A stretch of DNA of 64,000 nucleotides, from contig NZ_DYHZ01000004.1 in assembly GCF_020723905.1 (NCBI RefSeq), forward strand, positions 62,001-126,000. The letters run 5' to 3'. Below the pieces are notes generated by a model. That model saw only the letters and a list, made by a program, of their open reading frames with translations. It did no database searches and was not told where the DNA came from. Origin of the DNA: Anaerolinea thermophila. Its GTDB lineage: Bacteria; Chloroflexota; Anaerolineae; Anaerolineales; Anaerolineaceae. Numbering within the stretch: position 1 is the stretch's first letter; each line of letters begins with the position of its first letter. The translations under genes and the position numbers were made by a program. Below, in pieces: positions 34,748-42,411 of the stretch.

Positions 34748-35241
34748 GGGTTACTCCTCAAATGTCTGTCGAGACGTCGTTCCCGTATGGAGGCCGCCTC
34801 ATGGATGAGAAACAGAATATTTCTGCAACTGCCAAAAGACCCCGTTAAGGCATAGGACAATTAAGGCTGAGAGAAGCCATAAATCGAAGCCATTGCGACT
34901 GTTCCGGGACCAGTGGGCTGAAGCCATGGAAAACACGCCTTCATGGCTCCCAGACAGGGTAAATTTTTATAATCAAAGCCTCCTCAAATCTATTATATAT
35001 TATTTTGATTAATTATATCTGTATTGTAAAGAAGTAAATGGATAAAAAACCAGTCTGTCCAGATCGTCAGAAAACAAAACCTCATTACGGGATGGTGAAA
35101 AACGGTATCCGGAGAGCCCGCATAAAATTTATCATTTTGTTTTATTGTGTAGTAAAATTTTAATCAACCTCTTCCCATTTTCCTCCCCACCTTTTCCGGA
35201 CTGAAGAGACATGTTTTACTCAACCCATCTCTGGAGGACCC
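34748..35241. other. AT-rich gene-free interval
   Basis: About 490 bases with no convincing gene. The central part (34960-35040, 35110-35165) is very AT-rich, unlike the surrounding genome. A short inverted repeat, AGCCATG/CATGGCT, sits at 34922-34948. No transposase fragment or target-site duplication was recognised. Confidence 0.6.
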
Positions 35242-35646
35242 GTGAACAAAACCCGTATTCAAATTCTCATCGCCGCGCTGGTGCTGATGCTGGTCACACT
35301 GGCTTGTGAGTTCAGCGCCAGCACTGCTAAAATCCAGGAAGTGTGGATGTCCACCGACGACGCAGGAGAACAGCGCACCACTGTATACGCCCCGGATGCC
35401 GTTTTTTACGCACAGGTGGACCTGCGCAACGCCCCCGACGATACTCAACTCAAAGCCGTGTGGACGGCTGTGGACGTGGAAGGCGCCGACCCCAACACAG
35501 TGCTGGCAGAAACCGAGTTCACCAGCGGGAGTGGTCAGGTCACTTTCAACCTGACCAACGACCAGTTATGGCCACCCGGCACATACCGTGTGGAGATCTA
35601 CCTGAACGGAAAACTGGATAAGAGCGTGGACTTCTCCGTACAATAA
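35242..35646 (+). CDS. Hypothetical lipoprotein
   Basis: A 134-residue protein with a lipoprotein signal (hydrophobic helix then lipobox LVTLAC, Cys at about residue 22). The mature part is a single small beta-sandwich-like domain (FYAQVDLRNAPDDTQLKAVW and TYRVEIYLNGK), common in Chloroflexota lipoproteins of unknown role. The start is GTG 35242 behind GGAGGACCC. No operon partner is obvious. Confidence 0.75.
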   Translation: MNKTRIQILIAALVLMLVTLACEFSASTAKIQEVWMSTDDAGEQRTTVYAPDAVFYAQVDLRNAPDDTQLKAVWTAVDVEGADPNTVLAETEFTSGSGQVTFNLTNDQLWPPGTYRVEIYLNGKLDKSVDFSVQ

Positions 35647-35791
35647 CCAGGTCAGCAGGCGGCGACGATCTCCATCAGGCAACGGGTGAGGTACGAGCCG
35701 CCTTCACCACTGCCCTGCCCGGCTGCCGCCAACCTGGCAGGGTTTTCCCATAAACCGGCTGACCATCCCCTTCTGTTCCAATGGAGCAGTC

Positions 35792-36619
35792 ATGAACAAC
35801 GCAAAACGCCCTGAGTTTCCGCTTCTCTTCTTCCTGCTGACACTGGGCTTTTCCTGGCTCTTCTGGATGCCCCTGGCTTTCCAGGCACAGGGATGGCTCG
35901 CTCTGCCCCAACCGCTGGCAGATTTCCTCGCCAGCCCGCTCAACCCCGCGCCGTGGGCGCCCACCCTGATGGGCTTCCTGATCACCCTCATCGGCGCTGG
36001 CTGGCGGGGACTGGGCGCCTGGCTGAAGGACGGCTTGAACCCGCGCAATCCGGGGCGCCAGGGATGGAGCATGGCAATTTTCCTCCCTCTGGTCATCTTC
36101 CTGGGCGCGCACCTCATCGAAGCGCTCATCCGTCAACACCCGCCGGACCTCTCCATCCTCAGCAACCCGCCCATGGCGCTGATCGCTCCCTTTGTCATTC
36201 TGCTCACCGGCGGCCCGCTCCAGGAAGAATTCGGCTGGCGCGGTTATGCCCTGCCGCGCCTGTTGCACCGTTACAACGCCCTGACCGCCAGCCTCTGGCT
36301 GGGATTCTTCTGGTGGCTGTGGCATCTGCCACTGGTGTTCATCCCCGGGCGTTTCATGGTCAACAGTTTGCCCCTGTTCCTGCTCCTGCTGGTGGAGATA
36401 ACCCTCACAGCAACCCTGATGACCTGGGTGTACCGGCGCACCCGTCAAAGCATTCTGGCGGCGCTGGTCTTCCACACCCTGATGAACTACTCCATCTGGG
36501 TGCTTCTGCCCTCCATGCAGGTCTCCGCCGGGCTGATTCTCATCACCTGCGCCCTGCTGGCTCTGGCGGTGGCAGGGCTGGTCCTGCGGGAAGAGACCCA
36601 GCACATTCACCAGGGATAA
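35792..36619 (+). CDS. CPBP family intramembrane metalloprotease (CAAX protease/ABI type)
   Basis: A 275-residue membrane protein with about seven hydrophobic segments. The first motif is QEEFGWRGYALPRL (EExxxR), and the second FWWLWHLPLVF supplies a His; FHTLMNYSIW near the C-terminus gives the third motif with His and Asn. The family contains CAAX prenyl proteases and bacteriocin self-immunity proteins; many members have unknown substrates. No bacteriocin gene is visible. The ATG 35792 has no strong ribosome site close by (AATGGAGCAGTC). Confidence 0.85.
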   Translation: MNNAKRPEFPLLFFLLTLGFSWLFWMPLAFQAQGWLALPQPLADFLASPLNPAPWAPTLMGFLITLIGAGWRGLGAWLKDGLNPRNPGRQGWSMAIFLPLVIFLGAHLIEALIRQHPPDLSILSNPPMALIAPFVILLTGGPLQEEFGWRGYALPRLLHRYNALTASLWLGFFWWLWHLPLVFIPGRFMVNSLPLFLLLLVEITLTATLMTWVYRRTRQSILAALVFHTLMNYSIWVLLPSMQVSAGLILITCALLALAVAGLVLREETQHIHQG

Positions 36620-36772
36620 ACCCTGCCGCAATGGACGCACACCTCCGGCGAGTGGAACGCCGTGCTGATCACCTGGACCTTCTTGCTGATATGGATGACC
36701 CTGAACACGTTCATTGTCGGATGGCTTTTCCTGCGCCGTCCCTCAAAAGGGCGGGGAGAAACCCCGTCCTGA
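36620..36772 (+). other. Open in-frame segment after the CPBP stop, possible 36-residue membrane peptide
   Basis: The CPBP reading frame continues 50 codons past its TAA, with a hydrophobic stretch TFLLIWMTLNTFIVGWLFL. It could be read from GTG 36662 as a 36-residue single-helix peptide, or be the decayed tail of a membrane gene. No good ribosome site is present. Confidence 0.25.
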
Positions 36773-36904
36773 AATGCTTGAGAAGCACAGCATTCTTTAT
36801 ATTCACGGGTGGAAAAACTGCCTGCACGGGGCAAGCCAGCCCGGATTCGATCTCCAGGGGGATTTGTAATGAATCTGAAAGGTGCTTAAGCGAAACAAAT
36901 TTTC

Positions 36905-36910
36905 TATAAT
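36905..36910 (+). promoter_or_regulatory. -10 box of a long structured leader RNA
   Basis: TATAAT, 209 bases before the ATG of the 39-residue membrane peptide; no good -35 was found. Confidence 0.5.
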
Positions 36911-36916
36911 AGAAAT

Positions 36917-37118
36917 AACTCAAATGGGGGAGAGACCAGCCTGCCGGCGCCAGCATTTCAGCAGGATTTCCTCCATTTGATCCGCCGGGACTTTGAAAAT
37001 TGCCTGAAACTTTTTTACCCGCCCGGCGTTATATCTCATAGAGGATTGCAGACGGCAACGCCGATGCCCGCGCAATCCGGTCGCCCTTCGGTTTTATTGT
37101 TGTACGGAGGAGGTCTCT
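36917..37118 (+). ncRNA. Structured leader RNA before a small membrane peptide
   Basis: A leader of about 200 nt with defined helices: TCAAATGG (36920-36927) with CCATTTGA (36973-36980) enclosing CCTGC/GCAGG, then CGCCGGG (36983-36989) with CCCGGCG (37022-37028), then a short CGGC/GCCG hairpin. It does not match a riboswitch that I know. It may be a cis-regulator of the downstream ORF, or part of a larger structured RNA running to the 37374 terminator. Confidence 0.4.
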
Positions 37119-37238
37119 ATGTGGATCGTTTACCTGGCCGTCGCGTTTGTTGTGCTGGTCTTTGGCGCCATCAGCCTGTTCGCTCTGGAGACTGAAACAA
37201 AGAGCAATGAGCAACATCAACGCAAACCAACCCTGTAA
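37119..37238 (+). CDS. Small single-helix membrane peptide (39 residues)
   Basis: A short ORF with an excellent ribosome site (GGAGGAGG, then six bases, ATG). The peptide is one hydrophobic helix (MWIVYLAVAFVVLVFGAISL) followed by a polar tail rich in Glu, Lys, Asn and Gln. No family is recognised. It lies between a long structured leader and a structured 3' region ending at a strong terminator. Similar small membrane proteins can act as regulators of membrane complexes or as toxins; nothing here decides between these. Confidence 0.6.
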   Translation: MWIVYLAVAFVVLVFGAISLFALETETKSNEQHQRKPTL

Positions 37239-37274
37239 GGCGCATCGCCGCCCATCGAGCCTCCCCGGAGCCGG

Positions 37275-37335
37275 TTTCTCGTCCTGAGATGTCCGTCTCC
37301 GGGTGGGGACCCCCCCTTTACCCGGGGACGTTGTA
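37275..37335 (+). other. Stable nested hairpins 3' of the membrane peptide
   Basis: CCGGGT/ACCCGG enclosing GGGG/CCCC at about 37302-37325, and CCCGGAG/CTCCGGG across 37274-37306, are mutually exclusive strong helices. They may belong to the same transcript as the structured leader. Confidence 0.35.
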
Positions 37336-37338
37336 GAG

Positions 37339-37374
37339 AAAGGCTCCCGTCTGCCATCGTGGACGGGAGCCTTT
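37339..37374. terminator. Bidirectional terminator
   Basis: AAAGGCTCCCGTC and GACGGGAGCCTTT form a perfect 13-bp stem between the membrane-peptide transcript and the peroxiredoxin gene. Confidence 0.85.
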
Positions 37375-37379
37375 GCCGT

Positions 37380-38129
37380 TTAACACCCTCCCAGCACCTC
37401 CGCCAGTTTGTCCGGTTGAAAATCCACGATAACCGTGCCGTTGATGTCGAACGTCGGGGTGGTCAGGTTGCCGTTTGCCCAGCGGCGCACCTGTTCGGCG
37501 GCTTTCCGGTTGCGGCTGATATCCACCTCCACGAACTTAAAGCCCCTCTGCATCAACCACTGACGGGCTTGCTTGCAGTCATCGCACCACGGCGTGCAGT
37601 ACATCACGATACCGCCGTGAGGCAGTGGCTCATCTTCCACCAGGGCGTGGGGTTCGTTTGCCGCCGCTTCGGGATCCACCTGCCGCAGGATGGCGCGCAA
37701 TTCCTCGTTATCGGGTTGCTGGTCAATATCGTGAATATCAATATAGCGAATGATGCCCTCGCGGTCAATGACGAACAGGGCGCGCTCGCTGGTGCCGTCG
37801 GCGCGCAAAACACCGTACTGTTCGGCGACCTTCCCGTGAGGGTAAAAATCGGAAAGCAGAGGGTAAGAGATTCCCCCCAGTGAATCCGCCCATGCCTTCA
37901 GGCAGGGCACGCTGTCCACGCTGATCCCCAGAACCTGGGTGTTCAATCCCGCGAAGAGAGCCTGTTCAGCCTCATACGACGGGATCTGGCTCGTTCATAT
38001 CGGTGTCCATGCCAGCGGAAAAAACGCCAGCACCACATTGCGTCCGCGCAGACTGCTGAGGGTAACCTCTTTGCCCAGATGCGAAGGCAGGGTAAAATCA
38101 GGTGCAGGATCACCAACGCTCAGGCGCAT
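37380..38129 (-). CDS. Selenocysteine-containing peroxiredoxin-glutaredoxin fusion (in-frame TGA as Sec45)
   Basis: Read through one TGA (37997-37995), the frame encodes 249 residues. Residues 1-45 are the start of an AhpC/TSA-type peroxiredoxin ([19 protein letters not shown], then [13 protein letters not shown]). The TGA occupies the position of the peroxidatic Cys in the family motif TPxCT and is followed directly by [10 protein letters not shown] in the same frame. The domain continues to about residue 160. A glutaredoxin domain follows ([15 protein letters not shown], with CDDC as CxxC; TPTF is the cis-Pro loop). By family it reduces peroxides, with the fused glutaredoxin probably resolving the oxidised Sec. 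ATG 38129 follows GGAGGTG. Without Sec insertion only a 44-residue stub would form. A frameshift or nonsense mutation is less likely because frame and flanks are intact. Confidence 0.85.
37968..37997 (-). promoter_or_regulatory. Possible SECIS region of the peroxiredoxin gene
   Basis: Directly after the TGA, AGCC (37991-37988) can pair with GGCT (37971-37968), with an inner TC/GA pair and a CCGTCGTAT loop. The fold is weak; the claim for Sec rests mainly on the Cys position. Confidence 0.4.
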
Positions 38130-38252
38130 CGTATTTCACCTCCATAACCGGTATTGTACTGCGTTTTTATGCGCACAGCGGGGTGATGTCTCATCCTGTT
38201 TGCATGGAAAGGGGCGGTTGGAACGCAGTCCACCCCCCGCGGAGAGACCGAT

Positions 38253-39221
38253 TTGCACACCATAGGGATTGTCGTCCCCGTCTTTAACGAAGAAGAAGCC
38301 CTGCCGGCATTCCACCGTTTGCTGTGCCAGACGATTGATTCGCTTCCCTACCGCTTCCTCATTTACTACGTCAACGACGGCTCGCGCGACGGCACCATGA
38401 CCATCCTGCAGTCCATCTGCGCGGCGGATGCCCGCGTGACCGCGCTGGAACTCTCGCGCAACTTCGGGCATCAGGCGGCGCTGACCGCCGGGCTGGACAT
38501 CGCCGAGGGCGACTTTGTCATCTCCATGGATGGCGACGGTCAGCACCCCCCCGAACTGATCCCTGAGATGCTCAGACTGGCGCAGACAGGTTACGACATC
38601 GTCCTCACCCAACGCCTGGAAGATGAGCGTCTGCCGCTCTTCAAACGCCTCACCGCCGGGTGGTTCTACCGCCTCCTCAACCGCATCAGCGACACGCCCG
38701 TCCTGCCGGGTGGAGCCGATTTCCGCCTCATGTCCCGCCGTGCGGTGGATGCCCTGCGCGGCATGCGCGAGTACCACCGCTTCCTGCGCGGCATGGTCTC
38801 ATGGATGGGCTTCCGCAGCGTCATCCTGCCCTACCAGCCGCCCGAGCGCATCGCCGGACGTTCCAAGTACACCCTGCGCAAAATGCTCAAACTGGCGCGC
38901 GATGCCGTCTTCTCGTTTTCCCTCGTCCCCCTGTACATCGGGCTTTCGCTGGGCGGGGTCATGCTCGGTCTGGCGGTGCTGGAGGTCATTTACGTGCTCA
39001 GTCTGTGGCTCAGCGGAGATCGCTCCAGCCTTGCCCCCGGATGGAGTTCGCTCATGTTCATGTTGCTCTTCACCAACGGCATCCTGATGATTCTGCTGGG
39101 CTTTGTGGGCGTGTATGTGGGCTACATCTTTCAGGAGGTCAAACGCCGCCCCATTTATCTGGTGCGCTCGGTGCTTCGCACCCCTCAACCTTCGGCGCAG
39201 GAGGACTGGGAAGGCGAATGA
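38253..39221 (+). CDS. Glycosyltransferase family 2, polyprenyl-phosphate type
   Basis: A 322-residue GT-A glycosyltransferase. The N-terminus GIVVPVFNEEEALPAF, the metal motif SMDGDGQHPPELI and the R-S-K-Y-T-L-R-K-M segment match the DPM1/GtrB group. Two C-terminal transmembrane helices (about 233-255 and 268-292) follow. Such enzymes attach a sugar to undecaprenyl phosphate on the cytoplasmic face for later use by membrane GT-C enzymes. The start is probably TTG 38253 behind GGAGAG. It overlaps the next membrane gene by 4 bases, so the two form one pathway step. Confidence 0.88.
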   Translation: MHTIGIVVPVFNEEEALPAFHRLLCQTIDSLPYRFLIYYVNDGSRDGTMTILQSICAADARVTALELSRNFGHQAALTAGLDIAEGDFVISMDGDGQHPPELIPEMLRLAQTGYDIVLTQRLEDERLPLFKRLTAGWFYRLLNRISDTPVLPGGADFRLMSRRAVDALRGMREYHRFLRGMVSWMGFRSVILPYQPPERIAGRSKYTLRKMLKLARDAVFSFSLVPLYIGLSLGGVMLGLAVLEVIYVLSLWLSGDRSSLAPGWSSLMFMLLFTNGILMILLGFVGVYVGYIFQEVKRRPIYLVRSVLRTPQPSAQEDWEGE

Positions 39222-41272
39222 AGCGGTTCCGTAACGGGGTCATTCCGCTCTTTCTGCTGGCGCTGGCAGGGCTGGCATACGGGCTGTGGGCAACCCGTCT
39301 GGGCATTTACTGGGACGACGTTCCCATCACCTGGATTTACCACACCTACGGCGCTTCAGGGCTGACCCGCTACTTTTCCACCAACCGTCCCGTGTGGGGC
39401 TTGCTCTATCAACTCACCGTGCCCGTGCTGGGCATGCATGCTCTGGCATGGCACATTCTGGCAATTCTGGGGCGCTGGCTGAGCGGCGTTTTGCTGTGGC
39501 GGTTCCTGCTTGCCGTGTGGCGCGACCGCAAGGACTTTGCCGCATGGGCGGCGGCGCTGTTCATCCTCTACCCCGGCTTCAGCCAGCAGTTCATCCCGGT
39601 GGTGTATTCCCATTTCTTCATTGTGCTGAACGTCTTCCTTGGCTCGTTCCTGCTGAGCGTGCTGGCAGTGCGACAGCCCCGCCGCCGACTCATCTACTCC
39701 CTGCTGGCGTGGGCGCTGGGGCTGGCAAACCTGCTCTTCATGGAGTACTTCTTCTTCCTCGAACTCACCCGTCCGCTGTGGCTGGCGGTGGTGATCTGGC
39801 AGGAAAGCCCCACACCGCGTTCGCTCTGGCAGACTCTCAAACGCGCCTTCATCCTGTGGCTCCCCTATCTGGGATCACTGGTGGGTGTCATGCTGTGGCG
39901 GGCGCTCTTTTTTGGCTATGGCTTATACAGACCCATCTTCTATGAGATGCTGGCGCAGAATCCCCTTAACGCGCTGGCATACTGGCTCAACCGCACCGTG
40001 CAGGATGCCATCCTCACCGCAGTGATGGCGTGGGGCAATGCCTTCCAGACCCCCGGCGCGCAGGAAATGGTGCCGCGTCTGCTCATGGGCTACTACGCCG
40101 TGGTGGGAACTGCCTTCCTGCTGGGACTGGCGGTCATCTGGCTCACCCGCACCCCGCGCGAATCGGCGCCCCCGCGCCCCCGCCTGTGGGTCACCCCCTT
40201 CCTGCTGGGACTGGCAGGGCTGACGGTGGCGGGCGTGCCCTACTGGCTGACCGGTTTGCCGGTGCAGTTGTACTTCCATGCCGACCGGTTCACCCTCTCC
40301 TTCATGCTCTCCGCCGTGCTGGTGACGTGCGGACTGTTCTTTGCCCTGCCCCTGCCGCGCGGACTGCGCCTGGTGGTGTTGAGCGTGTTCCTCGCCTTCT
40401 CGGTGGGTTATCAGTATCGCAGTGCGGTGGTGTACCTGCGCGACTGGGTGGTGATGCAGAGGATGTTCTGGCAACTCTCGTGGCGCATGCCCGCTTTACA
40501 GCCCGGCACCACCCTGTTATCGAACGAACTGCCCATGCGCCACTATTCGGATAACTCGCTCACCGCGCCGCTCAACTGGATGTATGCGCCCGACAACACC
40601 GAACCCCGTTTGCGCTACATCCTGTTCTATCCCACCGTGCGGCTGGGCGCCAACCTGCCCGGTCTGGAGAAAGGCTTGCCCTTCGAACTGGATTATCTGG
40701 CGGCAACCTTCCAGGGCAACACCGCTCAGGCGGTCACCTTCTGGTACAAACCGCCTGCCTGCGTGCGGGTGCTTGACCCGGAGATTGACATCGAGAACTG
40801 GACACTGCCCATCTACCTGCGCGATGCCATGGCCATTCACGATACTGCCCCCATCCTGCCGCAGGGCAACCCCTACCTGCCGGAGATCCTCTTCGGCACA
40901 GAACCACAGCCCAACTGGTGCTATTATTTTGAAAAAGCCGATCTTGCCCGCCAGCAGAAGGACTGGGAAGCAGTAGCGCGCTGGGGAGAGCAAGCCTTTG
41001 CCACCGGCGATTATCCCAACGACCCACTGGAGCGCTTCCCCTTCATTGAAGCCTACGCCCATCTCGGCGAGTATGACCGCGCCATGGAGCAGACCCGCCT
41101 GGCAGGAGACATCTCCCCCGTCTATCAGCGCCTGCTGTGCCGCCTGTGGCGGCGCATCGAACGCGAAGCCCCGCCCACCCCGGAGAGAGATGCCTCATAC
41201 CAACAGGTGATGAACGATTTTGCCTGCGATGAACCGTTTACCCCGCCGCCGGGCATCACCCCGGAGCGCTAA
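39218..41272 (+). CDS. Large integral membrane glycosyltransferase-like protein (GT-C)
   Basis: A 684-residue protein with about 10-12 transmembrane helices in its first 420 residues, then a soluble region of about 260 residues. YWDDVPITW in the first outer loop, with acidic residues in the GT-C position, fits a dolichyl-phosphate-mannose-type transferase that uses a lipid-linked sugar. The C-terminal part looks TPR-like (KADLARQQKDWEAVARWGEQA, AHLGEYDRAMEQTRLAGD). The ATG overlaps the GT2 stop (ATGA), coupling donor synthesis to use. The acceptor is unknown. Confidence 0.78.
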   Translation: MKRFRNGVIPLFLLALAGLAYGLWATRLGIYWDDVPITWIYHTYGASGLTRYFSTNRPVWGLLYQLTVPVLGMHALAWHILAILGRWLSGVLLWRFLLAVWRDRKDFAAWAAALFILYPGFSQQFIPVVYSHFFIVLNVFLGSFLLSVLAVRQPRRRLIYSLLAWALGLANLLFMEYFFFLELTRPLWLAVVIWQESPTPRSLWQTLKRAFILWLPYLGSLVGVMLWRALFFGYGLYRPIFYEMLAQNPLNALAYWLNRTVQDAILTAVMAWGNAFQTPGAQEMVPRLLMGYYAVVGTAFLLGLAVIWLTRTPRESAPPRPRLWVTPFLLGLAGLTVAGVPYWLTGLPVQLYFHADRFTLSFMLSAVLVTCGLFFALPLPRGLRLVVLSVFLAFSVGYQYRSAVVYLRDWVVMQRMFWQLSWRMPALQPGTTLLSNELPMRHYSDNSLTAPLNWMYAPDNTEPRLRYILFYPTVRLGANLPGLEKGLPFELDYLAATFQGNTAQAVTFWYKPPACVRVLDPEIDIENWTLPIYLRDAMAIHDTAPILPQGNPYLPEILFGTEPQPNWCYYFEKADLARQQKDWEAVARWGEQAFATGDYPNDPLERFPFIEAYAHLGEYDRAMEQTRLAGDISPVYQRLLCRLWRRIEREAPPTPERDASYQQVMNDFACDEPFTPPPGITPER

Positions 41273-41303
41273 GTTTCACATCCTTGAGGGAGGAGCACTG
41301 GTC

Positions 41304-42314
41304 ATGAAAGTACTGGTTACTGGAGGAGCAGGGTACATTGGCAGTACCATTTGCTCGGCGCTGGAAGATCACGGACACACCCCGGTCATCCTCGACTCGC
41401 TGATTACCGGCAGGGAGGAATTTACCCGCGGGCGCATCTTCTACCGCGGCGATATCGCCGATGCGGCGCTGGTGGAGCGCATTTTCCGCGAACACCCTGA
41501 CATTTACGCTACCATCCACTGCGCCGCGCTCATCGTCGTCCCTGAATCGGTGGAGAAACCCTACGAGTATTACACCGAGAACGTCTGCAAATCGCTGTCG
41601 TTGTTCCACACCCTCAACCGTCTCGGGTATGGACGGGTGGTCTTCTCCAGTTCGGCTTCCATCTACGACGTGGTGCCGGGCTTCATGGTCACCGAGGAAT
41701 CGCCGCTCAAACCGGGCAGTCCCTACGCCCGCACCAAGTACATGATGGAGATGATTCTGAAGGACTTCTGCACCGCCTACCCCATGAAAGGCATCGCCCT
41801 GCGCTACTTCAACCCCATTGGCGCCGACCCGAAAATGCGCTCGGGCATTCACGTGAAAGAGCCATCCCACGTGCTGGGCAAACTGGTGGATACCGCCCTG
41901 GGCAAACTGCCCTGCTTTGAAATCACCGGCACGAACTGGCCCACCCGCGACGGCACGGGCATCCGCGACTACATTCACGTGTGGGATCTGGCACTGGCGC
42001 ACATCCAGGCAGTGGAGCAGTTCGAGCAGGTCTTTGAGCGTCTGGGCGGAAACACCCGCTACGCGGTTATCAATCTGGGTACCGGACGCGGCGTGACCGT
42101 GCGCGAACTGGTGACCGCCTTCGAGAAGGTGTACGGCAAAGAAATCTGCAAGGTGGAGCGTCCCCCGCGCCCGGGCGATGTGGCGGGAGCCTACGCCAAC
42201 GCCGACACCGCCCGCCGTCTGCTGGGTTGGGAGGCGCGTCTGCCCATCGAACAGGGCATCGCCGACGCCCTGCGCTGGGGAGAAATCCGCCACACCATTT
42301 TGAAATACGATTAA
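41304..42314 (+). CDS. galE: UDP-glucose 4-epimerase family protein
   Basis: A 336-residue extended SDR. The NAD site is VTGGAGYIGSTI, catalytic residues lie in VFSSSASIYD and PYARTKYMME (YxxxK), and ALRYFNPIGAD matches the GalE sugar-binding segment. It interconverts UDP-glucose and UDP-galactose. GAGGGAGGAG precedes ATG 41304, and the gene follows the GT2/GT-C pair by 31 bases, consistent with sugar-nucleotide supply. The IVVPESVEKPYEYY segment is typical. Confidence 0.88.
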   Translation: MKVLVTGGAGYIGSTICSALEDHGHTPVILDSLITGREEFTRGRIFYRGDIADAALVERIFREHPDIYATIHCAALIVVPESVEKPYEYYTENVCKSLSLFHTLNRLGYGRVVFSSSASIYDVVPGFMVTEESPLKPGSPYARTKYMMEMILKDFCTAYPMKGIALRYFNPIGADPKMRSGIHVKEPSHVLGKLVDTALGKLPCFEITGTNWPTRDGTGIRDYIHVWDLALAHIQAVEQFEQVFERLGGNTRYAVINLGTGRGVTVRELVTAFEKVYGKEICKVERPPRPGDVAGAYANADTARRLLGWEARLPIEQGIADALRWGEIRHTILKYD

Positions 42315-42321
42315 ACGCCTG

Positions 42322-42327
42322 TGTTAT
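42322..42327 (+). promoter_or_regulatory. -10 box of the FHA/PP2C operon
   Basis: TATAAT in the gap after galE, about 85 bases before the preferred start 42412. Confidence 0.45.
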
Positions 42328-42411
42328 AATGACTCTACAGGTCGCCCGCAATGCCCTGCGAAACGCCGTCGCTGGGGTGCAGTGTTGGTGTGTGGTAGGG
42401 CAGGCTGGAAA

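Noticed and set aside
38660-39217. Upstream extension of the GT-C membrane protein (870-codon frame).
   Set aside because: It lies wholly within the GT2 gene in another frame and is Pro/His/Arg-rich; the ATG at 39218 overlaps the GT2 stop as expected for a coupled gene.
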